From Sphingomonas phyllosphaerae (GTDB lineage Bacteria; Pseudomonadota; Alphaproteobacteria; Sphingomonadales; Sphingomonadaceae), in the NCBI RefSeq assembly GCF_029623345.1, contig NZ_JAPYKH010000003.1, positions 62,001 through 126,000 of the forward strand: a stretch of DNA of 64,000 bases, in the 5' to 3' direction. The notes beneath the pieces are model-generated. The model was not told where the DNA came from. It worked only from the letters and a program-made list of their open reading frames with translations, and ran no database searches. The translations under genes were made by a program, and so were the position numbers. Of the stretch, positions 43,596-52,107 are shown piece by piece (position 1 is the first letter of the stretch; each line of letters opens with the position of its first letter).

Positions 43596-44762
43596 GTGCT
43601 CGCCGGGCTGGGCGCCGGCGGGGCCGAGCGCGTCGTCAGCCTGATCGCGGCGGCGATGGTGCGTGGCGGCGACGAGGTGACGGTGGTGAGCTTCGACCGC
43701 CCCGCCGACCCGGTGTTCCATCCATTCCCCGCCGGCGTGCCGCTGGTCCGGCTCGGGCTGCCGCCGGGGGCGGCGCCGGGGCCGCTGCTGGTCGCGCGCC
43801 GCGTCGCCGCGCTGCGCGGCACGCTAGGCGAGCTCCGCCCCGACGTGGTCGTGTCGTTCCTCACGAAGATCAACGTGGTGTCTCTGCTCGCCTCACTCGG
43901 GCGGCGGCACCGGCTGATCGTGTCCGAGCGCAACAACCCGCGCGCGCAGCCGGCGAGCCGCGGCTGGGGCATGATGCTGCGGGCGCTGCTGCCGCGCGCC
44001 GACGCGATCGTCATGCAGACGCGCGCGAGCCTCAGCCTGCTCGACGCGCGCGCGCGGCGCCGCGCGCGCGTGATCGCCAATCCGATGGCGGCGCCCCTGC
44101 GCGAGCGCCGGCCGGGCAGAGCGATCGTCGGCGTCGGGCGGCTCGACCGCCAGAAGGGCTTCGACCTGCTGATCGACGCCTTCGCTCGGCTCGCGCCCTC
44201 GCATCCCGACTGGACGCTGGTGATATGGGGCGAGGGACCTGAACGGGCGGCGCTCGAGGCGCGCATCGCCGCGCTCGATCTCGGGGAGCGCGCGTCGCTC
44301 CCGGGCAACAGCACGGTACCGGGCGGCTGGCTCGACCAGGCGGGGGTATTCGGCTTGTCGTCACGCTACGAGGGCATGCCCAACGTGCTCGGCGAGGCGA
44401 TGGCGGCGGGCGTCCCCGCGGCGGCCTTCGCCTGCGCCTTTGGTCCGGACGAGATGATCGCGCACGGTGAGACCGGGTTGCTCGTCCCCGCCGGCGACGT
44501 CGCCGCGCTCGCCGCCGCGCTGGAGACCTTGGTGGCGGACGCCGCGCTGCGCGAGCGGATCGGGGCCGCGGCGCGGGCGGCGTCGGCGCGCTACGCTCCT
44601 GCCGTGATCACCGCCGAGTGGCGCGCGCTGATCGACTCGCTGCTCGGCGTGCGCGCGTTAGTAGGTGAGCCGCAGCCCGAGCGTCGCGGTCCAGCGGCTG
44701 AACCGCTCGATCGGCTGGTCGGCGTCGCGGCGGGTGAAGCTGCCGTTGCCCAGCACGGCTAG
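43596..44762 (+). CDS. Glycosyltransferase family 4 (GT-B)
   Basis: A GT-B glycosyltransferase of about 388 residues. AGLGAGGAERVVSLIAAAM is the family N-terminal donor/acceptor loop, and VSERNNPR, AIVGVGRLDRQKGFDLLIDA and SSRYEGMPNVLGEAMAAGVP (E-x7-E) follow. The start is unclear. The GTG at 43596 cuts into the first beta strand, while ATGs at 43491 and 43482 would overlap the RTX gene by about 90 bases; biologically the earlier start may be real. The stop lies 105 bases inside the 3' end of the convergent outer-membrane gene, so the last 35 codons (after SLLGVRAL) are antisense to it and look unlike a normal GT tail. Confidence 0.78.
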   Translation: MLAGLGAGGAERVVSLIAAAMVRGGDEVTVVSFDRPADPVFHPFPAGVPLVRLGLPPGAAPGPLLVARRVAALRGTLGELRPDVVVSFLTKINVVSLLASLGRRHRLIVSERNNPRAQPASRGWGMMLRALLPRADAIVMQTRASLSLLDARARRRARVIANPMAAPLRERRPGRAIVGVGRLDRQKGFDLLIDAFARLAPSHPDWTLVIWGEGPERAALEARIAALDLGERASLPGNSTVPGGWLDQAGVFGLSSRYEGMPNVLGEAMAAGVPAAAFACAFGPDEMIAHGETGLLVPAGDVAALAAALETLVADAALRERIGAAARAASARYAPAVITAEWRALIDSLLGVRALVGEPQPERRGPAAEPLDRLVGVAAGEAAVAQHG

Positions 44763-45887
44763 GTGACGGTTGAGCAGGTAGGTGCCTTCCAGCTCGGCGA
44801 AGCGGAAGCGCTGATCGCGATTGATCGCGCCGCGATACGCGATGTCGCGGATCCCGACCGCGGCGCGCGCGAGGACGTCGTGGCGCAACTCTTGGTCGAG
44901 CGCCAGGCTCAGCCGGGTATCGACCCGCCCGATCGCGCCGGCGCGAATAGTCGCCACGTCGCCGCGGAAGGCGTCCAGCGTGATCGCGGTGCGGACGCGT
45001 GGCTGCCAGGTGAGCTGCCCGCTCGCGGCGAGCCCGGAGAAGGCGCGCAGCGTCGGGTCGGACGGGTCGGAGCGGAAGGCGCCGATCCCGAGCTCACCCT
45101 GCACGCGCGAGCTGACGTCGAAGGAAACGCCGGCGAGCGCGCCCGCGGTGGAGGCGTCGCGGTCGATCCCGTAGCGATCGACCCGCAGCCGCGCGTCGCG
45201 CCGCACCGCATAGCCCTGCAAATACACGCTGGTGCGCCCGCTCACCGCATAGGAGCCGCGCAGCGCGACGCGGTAGACCGCGAGGTCACGGTCGGCGTCG
45301 GCGGCGGGGAGGAAGTTGTAGTCGGTCGCGGTCGCGCTCGCGAGCATGCCGAGCCGCGCGCCCGTAAAGCGATAGTCGAGCCCGGCCTCGGCGACATCGA
45401 TCAAGGTCGGCCGGCGGCCGGCGCCGAAGTCCGCTTCTGGGTCGCTGCGCCGCTGGTAGCTGCGGTCGAACGAGGCGCGCGCCCGGATCGACTGACGCGG
45501 CGCGACGTCGCCGCGCCAGTCGGCCAGTCCGCGGAAGGTGGTGACGTTCTCGCGGTCGTAGCGCGCGTACCGGATGAGGTTGGCGTTGGCGGCGAGCCGC
45601 AGGTCGCTGCTCGTCGTCTGGCGCCGGCCCTCCAGCGCGGGCTGGAGGTTGAACACGACGTCGCCGATCTCGCCGGTCCGGGTCGCGAAGATATTGTCAT
45701 TGTAGGTCGCGCCGAGATCGACCCGCGGCGTCACCACGATCCCGCCGAGCGTCAGCGTGCGCGGCTCGTAGCCGGGGCGGGGCAGGTCGGCGATGGCGGT
45801 GGAGCGCTGCGGGTCGGCGGGCGACTGGGCGCAGCATAGCACCCCACCCGCGGTGAGCAGCACGCAGCGCAGCAGCTTCAGCGACAC
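44658..45887 (-). CDS. Outer-membrane beta-barrel protein of the polysaccharide export system
   Basis: A 409-residue exported protein: signal sequence LKLLRCVLLTAGGVLCCAQ, a short periplasmic lead (RPGYEPRTLTLGGIVVTPR), then alternating amphipathic strands ending in an aromatic strand TATLGLRLTY, which is a terminal beta-signal. The strand opening VDLGATYNDNIFATRTGEIGD is typical of the putative beta-barrel porin-2 family encoded beside Wza-like proteins in EPS loci. It probably forms an outer-membrane conduit or assembly partner for the polymer. GGAAAGG sits just upstream of the GTG at 45887. It is 28 bases downstream of the Wza-like gene and the last gene of the five-gene minus-strand operon. 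Confidence 0.8.
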   Translation of the reverse strand: MSLKLLRCVLLTAGGVLCCAQSPADPQRSTAIADLPRPGYEPRTLTLGGIVVTPRVDLGATYNDNIFATRTGEIGDVVFNLQPALEGRRQTTSSDLRLAANANLIRYARYDRENVTTFRGLADWRGDVAPRQSIRARASFDRSYQRRSDPEADFGAGRRPTLIDVAEAGLDYRFTGARLGMLASATATDYNFLPAADADRDLAVYRVALRGSYAVSGRTSVYLQGYAVRRDARLRVDRYGIDRDASTAGALAGVSFDVSSRVQGELGIGAFRSDPSDPTLRAFSGLAASGQLTWQPRVRTAITLDAFRGDVATIRAGAIGRVDTRLSLALDQELRHDVLARAAVGIRDIAYRGAINRDQRFRFAELEGTYLLNRHLAVLGNGSFTRRDADQPIERFSRWTATLGLRLTY

Positions 45888-45915
45888 GGCGGCCTTTCCG
45901 CCCCGCACGACGCCG

Positions 45916-46464
45916 TCACAGCGTGCTCTCGGCCACGGTGACGACGTCGCCCGGCAGGATGCGCGCGTCGGGCTGCGCCACGCCCTTGCTGCCGCCGCGG
46001 CGCACCACCGCACGGTTCGTGTCGGCGCGGAAGGTGTAGCCGCCCGCGATCGACACCGCGGTCATCAGCGTCATGCCCGGCACATAGGCGTATTGCCCCG
46101 GCTTCTGCACCTGCCCGGTGATGAAGAAGGGGCGATAGCTCTGCACCTGTGCGCTGACGCGCGGCTGGTTGACGAGCTGGCGCCGGCTGATCTCCGCGGC
46201 GATGGCGCGCTCGGCCTCGCGCACCGTCTCGCCGCTCACTGCGATCGGCTCGAGCAGCGGCAGCGCGATCGCGCCCGAGTCGCTGACGATATAGGTGTTG
46301 TTGACCGCGTCGAGCCCGAAGACGCTGACGCGCAGCTCGTCGCCTGGACCGAGCCGATAGTCGCTCGCCGCCACCTCGGGCAGCGGCGCCAGCCCACGAT
46401 ACTCGCTCGCACATCCCGCCAGCGACAGCCCCGCCGCCGCCAGCCCCAGCCACGTCCGCATCAT
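45916..46464 (-). CDS. Polysaccharide biosynthesis/export protein (Wza-like lipoprotein)
   Basis: A 182-residue short Wza/GumB-type periplasmic/outer-membrane exporter. The N-terminus MRTWLGLAAAGLSLAGCAS carries a lipobox (LAGC). The poly-export domain contains YRLGPGDELRVSVFGLD, followed by SDSGAIALPLLEPIAVSGET and an SLBB-like domain (FFITGQVQKPGQYAYVPGMT). It is shorter than E. coli Wza (about 380) and lacks the C-terminal outer-membrane helix, as in the two-component Wza-plus-barrel systems; the barrel gene follows immediately. The start is the ATG at 46464 behind a GAGGGGGG ribosome-binding site. ATGs at 46461 and 46482 are alternatives. Confidence 0.87.
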   Translation of the reverse strand: MMRTWLGLAAAGLSLAGCASEYRGLAPLPEVAASDYRLGPGDELRVSVFGLDAVNNTYIVSDSGAIALPLLEPIAVSGETVREAERAIAAEISRRQLVNQPRVSAQVQSYRPFFITGQVQKPGQYAYVPGMTLMTAVSIAGGYTFRADTNRAVVRRGGSKGVAQPDARILPGDVVTVAESTL

Positions 46465-46501
46465 CCATCCCCCCTCACGCATTACTCGGCCGTTCGTCCG
46501 G

Positions 46502-47368
46502 TCAGGACGCCGCCGTCACTCGATCGTCATTGGCCCCCGCCGCGGCGCCCATGCGCCAGCGCGACAGGTCGCGCCCGATCATCGCCTCCAGGCGTAACAC
46601 ATCCTCGCGATAATAGTCGCGCAGCAGCGCGCGCAATTCCACGGTCAGCGGCGGGTAGCGTACCGGTCGCGCCATCGTGCCGCGCAGCCGCGCCAGCAGC
46701 GGGTTGCGCCGCAGCGGGTCGAGCAGCGGTCGCATCGGGCGCAGCACGCGGCGGACGGGCAGCGGCAGCATCGCCGCGGCGCCGTCGTTGCGGCGGCTCG
46801 CCACCGCGGCGGGCTCGATATGCGGCGCCACGCCGATATGCTCACACACGCGCGTGATGACATGCTCGGGCTGCTCGATCACGTCCTCGTAGAGGAACAC
46901 CGCGATCCGATCGCGCGCGTGATGCGCGTGGAATCGGGCGAGATGCTGGGCGTAGAGCCCGCCGGCGAGGAAGCGCGCGCCGGCCGGATCAAGCTTCTCC
47001 AAGTAGCGGCGCGGGTCGCCGACGACGCGACCATGCCGGAAGAGCATGCAATAGTCCGAATAGGCGCGCTCGACCGGGTCGCGCAGCTGCACCACCATCG
47101 GCACGCCGGGCAGCACCGCCGCGATGCGCGCGGCGGCCGCGGGATGCGCGAGATAGTCGGCCGATTTCTCGCCGATGCGCCGCCCCGCCGGGGCGGGCGC
47201 AAACAGCGAGCGATAGTGGTCGAGCCCGCGCTCGTAGTCGTCACTGAAGAAGTGCGGCTCGGCGTCGGGCAGCCATAGCTCCGGATGGCAGCGCAGCTGG
47301 TGCGAGATCCAGGTCGTCGCGGCCTTGACCGCGCCGATGACCAGGAAGCTGGGCAGACCCTCAACCAT
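46502..47368 (-). CDS. PAPS-dependent sulfotransferase family protein
   Basis: A 288-residue cytoplasmic sulfotransferase. The 5'-phosphosulfate loop is FLVIGAVKAATTWISHQL (about 8-25; the family KxGTT is KAATT here). The 3'-phosphate loop is VVQLRDPVERAYSDYCM (about 92-108), with the conserved Arg and Ser. LYEDVIEQPEHV in the second half is typical of bacterial capsule and NodH-like sulfotransferases. It sits between the aminotransferase (8-base overlap) and the Wza-like gene, so it is expected to sulfate the polymer or its precursor. Sulfation is unusual for sphingomonad polysaccharides. The Ala for Gly change in the P-loop is conservative. Confidence 0.85.
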   Translation of the reverse strand: MVEGLPSFLVIGAVKAATTWISHQLRCHPELWLPDAEPHFFSDDYERGLDHYRSLFAPAPAGRRIGEKSADYLAHPAAAARIAAVLPGVPMVVQLRDPVERAYSDYCMLFRHGRVVGDPRRYLEKLDPAGARFLAGGLYAQHLARFHAHHARDRIAVFLYEDVIEQPEHVITRVCEHIGVAPHIEPAAVASRRNDGAAAMLPLPVRRVLRPMRPLLDPLRRNPLLARLRGTMARPVRYPPLTVELRALLRDYYREDVLRLEAMIGRDLSRWRMGAAAGANDDRVTAAS

Positions 47369-48626
47369 GCGTCCGTCCCGTGGCCTCGAGCGCGATCGCG
47401 CGCACCGTCTCGCCCATGTAGCGGCATTCCTCCTCGTCGAGCGTCGGGTCGACCGGCAGCATCAGGCTGGTCTCGCCGAGCAGCTTCGCCACGGGCAACG
47501 GCGTGTCGCGGCCGAGCCCGCGCTCGACGAAGGCGCGCTCGCGATAGATCTCGGGGCAGCTGCCGGTGAGGCAGGGCACGCCGCGCGCGATCGCCTCGGC
47601 GACGATCCGATCGCGCGTCCAGCCCGGCGCGAGCGTCTCGGGCCGGACGAAGGCATAGAACTTATAGTAGGCGTGGCCCACCTCGGCCGGCGGTTCCACC
47701 AGTCGGACGGCGTCGAGCCCACGGAGCGGGGCGAGGATCGCCGCGGCGTTGCGCCGGCGCGCGTCAAGCCACGCCGGCAGCTTGGCCAGCTGTGCGACGC
47801 CGATCGCCGCCTGCATCTCGGTGAGACGATAATTGCTGCCGACCTCGTGGTGGAGCCAGCGGAAGCCGGTGTTGCCACCCCCGCCGCCGAGGTCGCGCAC
47901 GTCCTTGCCATGGTCCTTCATCGACCAGGCACGACGCCATGCCGCCTCATCGCGCAGCAGCAGCAGCCCGCCCTCGCCGCCGGTCGACATGATCTTGTCG
48001 GTGCAGAAGGAGAAAGCCGCGGCGTCGCCGAAGCCGCCGACCGCCTGGCCGTCGATCGTCGCGCCGTGCGCCTGGGCACAGTCCTCGATCAGCAGGAGCC
48101 CGTGCGCGCGCGCCAGCGCGACGATCGGCGCCATGTCCGCCGGGCGCCCGCCGAGATGGACGACGATGATCGCCTTGGTGCGCCGCGTGAGCTGCGCCGC
48201 GATCGTCTCGGCGGAGAGCGCCTGCGTCTCGGGATCGACGTCGGCGAATACCGGGGTGGCGCCGCTTGTGACGACGCAGCTCGCCGAGGCGACGAAGCTG
48301 CGCGCGGGCACGATCACCTCATCGCCCCTGCCGACCTTCAGCGCGTAGAGCGCCAGTTCCAGCGCGAGCGTGCCATTGGCCACAGCGATCGCGTGCGGCA
48401 TGGCGCAGAGCGCCGCGAAGCCGTCCTGCAGCCGTGCGTTGAGCGTACCGTGGTGGAGCGCGTTGACCCTGCCCGAGCGCAGCACCACCTCGACCGCGGC
48501 GATCTCGTCGGCCTCGTAGCGTGGCCAGCGGCTCGCGATCGGCGCGGGGACGGCGTGGAGTAGCACGGCGGGCGCCGCGGGGAGCAGCGCGGCCGATGCC
48601 GCGGCTTGATGAAGTCCGACGCTCAT
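47361..48626 (-). CDS. DegT/DnrJ/EryC1/StrS family sugar aminotransferase
   Basis: A 421-residue PLP-dependent nucleotide-sugar aminotransferase. VANGTLALELALYALKVG (about 82-99) is the phosphate-binding region, IEDCAQAHGA the strand with the PLP-pyridine aspartate, and FSFCTDKIMSTGGEGG holds the Schiff-base lysine. HHEVGSNYRLTEMQAAIGVAQL is the family segment after the lysine. It follows the FlaA1-like dehydratase with an ATGA overlap, the classic pair that converts UDP-GlcNAc to a 4-amino-4,6-dideoxy sugar. The N-terminus is longer than in PglE by about 25 residues. Confidence 0.88.
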   Translation of the reverse strand: MSVGLHQAAASAALLPAAPAVLLHAVPAPIASRWPRYEADEIAAVEVVLRSGRVNALHHGTLNARLQDGFAALCAMPHAIAVANGTLALELALYALKVGRGDEVIVPARSFVASASCVVTSGATPVFADVDPETQALSAETIAAQLTRRTKAIIVVHLGGRPADMAPIVALARAHGLLLIEDCAQAHGATIDGQAVGGFGDAAAFSFCTDKIMSTGGEGGLLLLRDEAAWRRAWSMKDHGKDVRDLGGGGGNTGFRWLHHEVGSNYRLTEMQAAIGVAQLAKLPAWLDARRRNAAAILAPLRGLDAVRLVEPPAEVGHAYYKFYAFVRPETLAPGWTRDRIVAEAIARGVPCLTGSCPEIYRERAFVERGLGRDTPLPVAKLLGETSLMLPVDPTLDEEECRYMGETVRAIALEATGRTHG

Positions 48627-50632
48627 GCCGCCGCCCCCTCGCGGTTCCCGTGGAGCGAGCGCACCACCGCGCCGGCATGCTCGTCCGCGGCCTTGGCGGC
48701 GACGATCCGCTCGGGGTCGAGCAGCTCGAACAGCAGGGCGCGCGCGAGGTCCTGATCATGTTCGCCGACCGCCTCGGCCAATCGCGTGAACTGCGCCTGG
48801 AGCGCGGGCAGGGGAACCGGGATCGGCTCGGCCTCGAACACGCCCTCGATCGCCGACGGCAGCCGCTGCTCGCGCGCGTCGAACAGCTCCTCGTACAGCT
48901 TCTCGCCCGGCCGCAGCCCGACGATGTGGATCGGCACGTCGCGGTCGGGCACCAGCCCGGCCAGCTTGATCATCCGACGCGCGATGTCGAGGATGCGGAT
49001 CGGCTCGCCCATGTCGAGCACCACGATCCGCCCGCGCTGCACGTTGCGCTCCATCGTGCGCGCGGTGCTGTGCAGCACGAGCTGCACCGCCTCGTGGACG
49101 GTCATGAAAAAGCGGGTGATCTCGGGATGAGTGACGGTCAGCGGCGCGCGGCGCGCCAGCTGGCGCTGGAACAGCGGGATCAGCGATCCGCTCGAGCCCA
49201 GCACGTTGCCGAACCGCACCGTCATGAAGCGCGGGCTGTCGGGGCGACCGGCGCCCTGCAGGTCCATCGCCTGGACGTACAATTCACCGAGCCGCTTGGT
49301 CGCGCCCATCACGCTGACGGGATTGACCGCCTTGTCGGTCGATACCTGGACGAAGGCGCGCGCGCCGAAGCGCAGTGCCGCGTCGGCGACGTTGCGCGTG
49401 CCGATCACGTTGGTCATGATCCCGGCGCAGACGTTCAGCTCGACCAACGGCACGTGCTTGAGCGCGGCGGCGTGGAAGACGTAATCGGGCATGTACTGCT
49501 CGAACACCGCCATGACGTGCTGGCGCTGGCGGATCGAGCAGAGCACCGCGGTGCACGGCACCTGCGGGTAGTTCTCCCGCAGCTCCATCTCGACGAGATA
49601 GAGATTATACTCGCCGCAGTCGACCAGCACGATGTCGGAGGGCTTCATCGCAGCGATCTGGCGAGTGAGCTCGCGGCCGATCGTGCCGCCCGCGCCGGTG
49701 ACCAGCACGCGCTTGCCCTCGATCGCGCGCGCCGCGACCGTGGCGTCAAGGTCGGTGGCGGGGCGCTCCAGCAGGTCGGCGAGGTCGATCGACTCGGCGT
49801 CAAGCGACTGGCGCACGCTGGCGTCGGGCGTCGCGCTGCGCACCGACAGGTGGAGCGCCTGCGCCGCGTTGACGAGCTGGACGCGACGCGCGCCGGGTAG
49901 CCCACCGCTGCCGTTGCGCCCTTCTGCGATGATCACGACACTGGGGCGCTCATCGCGTGCGGTGAGCGTGTCGACCGCATGGTCGATCGCGTCGACCATG
50001 CCGAGGATCGGCACGCCGCGCAGCCGCAGCGTGGCGTCATGGCTGTCGAGGTCGAGAATGCCGACGGGCAGATAGGCGGGGCTTTCCTCCTGCTCGATCT
50101 GGCGCAGCAGCACCTCGACGTCTTCGGGCCGTCCGACGAGCAACGCGCGCTGCTGGCTGACGATCGTCGCGGCGCCGCGCGGTGCGGCCGAGGCGGCGCG
50201 GGCGCGACGCGGCAGCTCGCTGGCGACGCGGCGCCACAGCCGCGCGGCCGTCATCGTCGCGGAGAGGACGAACCAGTGGATCACCGGCACCGACAGCGGA
50301 AGCCAATAAGCATGGCCCGAAACCGAGAGCAGACCGACCGACAGCGCGACGGCGAGCGCGGCGGCACCCATCAGCAGCAGCGCGTCGGGCAGCGAGGCGA
50401 GGCGCCAGACGCGACGGTAGATGCCGGTGGCGTTGAACACCAGGAACCCTACCCCGATGAACACCGGCGCGCTCCAGGCCAACCCCTCCCACATGGTGGC
50501 GGGAACGGCACCGCTCATTCGCAGCAGCAGCGCGATGGCGAGCGACGCGATGATCGCGACCGCGTCGAACAGCTGGTTGGCGGTGCGACGCACGCGCCGC
50601 GAGTAGCGTTGGTAGTTCAAGATCCGCAGCAT
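48623..50632 (-). CDS. FlaA1/CapD/PglF-type membrane nucleotide-sugar 4,6-dehydratase
   Basis: A 669-residue inner-membrane protein. Four N-terminal helices (about 25-130) are followed by a CoA-binding-like Rossmann domain (LLVGRPEDVEVLLRQ, about 165-280). The C-terminal extended SDR catalytic domain begins with GKRVLVTGAGGTIGRELT (about 323-340). VFHAAALKHVPLVELN (about 410-425), QVSTDKAVNPVSVMGATKR and GLRPGEKLYEELF are PglF/CapD signatures; the STDKA-PxxxMGxxKR form lacks the usual Tyr (Met in place of Tyr), as in PglF. It makes a UDP-4-keto-6-deoxy sugar for the DegT aminotransferase. The start is the ATG at 50632 behind GGGGGAGCTT. It heads the minus-strand operon. Confidence 0.9.
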   Translation of the reverse strand: MLRILNYQRYSRRVRRTANQLFDAVAIIASLAIALLLRMSGAVPATMWEGLAWSAPVFIGVGFLVFNATGIYRRVWRLASLPDALLLMGAAALAVALSVGLLSVSGHAYWLPLSVPVIHWFVLSATMTAARLWRRVASELPRRARAASAAPRGAATIVSQQRALLVGRPEDVEVLLRQIEQEESPAYLPVGILDLDSHDATLRLRGVPILGMVDAIDHAVDTLTARDERPSVVIIAEGRNGSGGLPGARRVQLVNAAQALHLSVRSATPDASVRQSLDAESIDLADLLERPATDLDATVAARAIEGKRVLVTGAGGTIGRELTRQIAAMKPSDIVLVDCGEYNLYLVEMELRENYPQVPCTAVLCSIRQRQHVMAVFEQYMPDYVFHAAALKHVPLVELNVCAGIMTNVIGTRNVADAALRFGARAFVQVSTDKAVNPVSVMGATKRLGELYVQAMDLQGAGRPDSPRFMTVRFGNVLGSSGSLIPLFQRQLARRAPLTVTHPEITRFFMTVHEAVQLVLHSTARTMERNVQRGRIVVLDMGEPIRILDIARRMIKLAGLVPDRDVPIHIVGLRPGEKLYEELFDAREQRLPSAIEGVFEAEPIPVPLPALQAQFTRLAEAVGEHDQDLARALLFELLDPERIVAAKAADEHAGAVVRSLHGNREGAAA

Positions 50633-50934
50633 AAGCTCCCCCTGCCTGCCCCCAGGCGTCGGATGCGACCGCAGGAGAGTAGACCGTTGCGGCGCAGCAT
50701 GGCGGGGCGCATCGGGCGATAGCCGGCGTCGATTCAGGTGGGAGCGGCGCTGCTCCTTCGCTCCCCGCGGCTCCCCGATCGGTCGGCAACGCTGCTCTTC
50801 CGATCTCCCGTGCTCCCTCGAAGGGGTAATGTGCCCAATCGCCACGCCGTGGTGCCGCCGGCTGCGGCTAAGGTGCGCTGCGTACGGGGGAGTGTGTTGA
50901 TCGTGGCGGGACGACGTAGCGGGCGGCGCGGCCG
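50633..50934. other. Divergent intergenic region of the EPS locus
   Basis: This is 302 bases between the divergent FlaA1-like and glycosyltransferase genes and must hold both operon promoters. I see no convincing coding frame. It contains a GC-rich imperfect inverted stretch (GGAGCGGCGCTGCTCC, 50741-50756) and a 14-base match to sequencing-adapter sequence at 50793-50806 (see findings). Confidence 0.5.
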
Positions 50935-52107
50935 GTGAGGGTGCTGCACGTCATCACGGGACTGGATGTCGGCGGCGCGGAGACGATGCTGGCGCGCCTG
51001 CTCGAGCACGGGCGTCGCCACCCACGTCTGTGCTCCGAGGTGGTCTCGCTGATCGCGCCCGGCCGCGGCGGCGCACGCATCGCGGCGACGGGCGTGCCGG
51101 TGGCGGATCTCGGCATGGAAGCAGGAATGCCGTCGCCGGGCGCGCTGCTGTCGCTCGCGCGCGCGATCGCGGTGCGACGGCCCGACGTGATCGTCGCCTG
51201 GATGCACCACGCGCAGCTCGCCGCGACGCTCGCCGCCGCGCTCGCGCGGCCGTGGCTGCGCGTGCCGGTGATCTGGAACGTGCGCCACTCCGTCGCCGAT
51301 CTTGCCGAGGAGAAGCCGCTGACGCGACTGGTTTTGCGGACGCAGGCGCTGCTGTCGCGCAGTGCGCGTGCGATCGTCTACAACTCGCACGCCGCGGCCG
51401 AGCAATATCGTCGCCTCGGTTTTGGCGCGCCGGACCAGCGCGTCATCCCCAACGGCTTCGACCTGGCCGCGCCCGTGCCGCGCGAGGCCGCTCGCGCGAC
51501 CCTGCAAGAGCGGCTGGGGGTGGACGGCGACGGACCGCTGATCGGCATGGTCGCGCGCGCAGCGCCGATGAAGGACGTGCCCAACCTGCTCCGCGCCGTC
51601 GCGATCGCGCGCGGACAGGGGCTCGCCGCGCGCGTGCTGCTGGTGGGAAAGGGGATGGACGAGGATCCCGCGCTCTTGCCGGCCGCGTTCGGACTGCCCG
51701 AGGACAGCGTCATCCGCCGGGGGCACCGCGGTGACGTCGGCGATTGGCTCGGCGGGCTCGACCTGCTCGCGCTTCCCTCTGCCTGGGGTGAAGGCTTTCC
51801 CAATGTCGTAGGCGAGGCGATGCTGGCGGGCGTGCCGTGCGTCGCCACCGACGTGGGGGACAGCGCCGCGCTGATCGGCGATACCGGCGCGGTGGTGCCG
51901 CCGCGCGATGCCGCGATGCTGGCCGCGGCGCTGGTACGGCTCGGCGCGCTGCCCACCGCACAGCGCGCGGCGCTCGGCGAACGTGCGCGCGAGCGCGTTC
52001 GCGCCCGTCACGACATCCGCGACGTGGTCGATCGGTACGCCGCGCTCTATCGCGACGCCGTGCGATCGGCTCAGGCGACACGCGACTGGGCGAGGGCACG
52101 CGCGTGA
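50935..52107 (+). CDS. Glycosyltransferase family 4 (GT-B)
   Basis: A 390-residue GT-B glycosyltransferase. The N-terminal loop VLHVITGLDVGGAETMLARLL is the canonical GT4 opening. Also present are NVRHSVAD, VIPNGFDLAAPVPREAARA, GMVARAAPMKDVPNLLRA and PSAWGEGFPNVVGEAMLAGVP (E-x7-E). It is the first gene of a seven-gene plus-strand operon and starts with GTG. The donor and acceptor are unknown. Its stop overlaps the start of the next glycosyltransferase (GTGA). Confidence 0.88.
   Translation: MRVLHVITGLDVGGAETMLARLLEHGRRHPRLCSEVVSLIAPGRGGARIAATGVPVADLGMEAGMPSPGALLSLARAIAVRRPDVIVAWMHHAQLAATLAAALARPWLRVPVIWNVRHSVADLAEEKPLTRLVLRTQALLSRSARAIVYNSHAAAEQYRRLGFGAPDQRVIPNGFDLAAPVPREAARATLQERLGVDGDGPLIGMVARAAPMKDVPNLLRAVAIARGQGLAARVLLVGKGMDEDPALLPAAFGLPEDSVIRRGHRGDVGDWLGGLDLLALPSAWGEGFPNVVGEAMLAGVPCVATDVGDSAALIGDTGAVVPPRDAAMLAAALVRLGALPTAQRAALGERARERVRARHDIRDVVDRYAALYRDAVRSAQATRDWARARA

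Noticed and set aside
38537..44314. Uninterrupted 1925-codon antisense frame over the pectate-lyase-fold and RTX genes
   Set aside because: It lies opposite strongly recognisable domains. Its Arg/Ala/Val/Asp-rich composition is that of the complementary frame of GC-rich repeats; no known domain or ribosome-binding site is seen.
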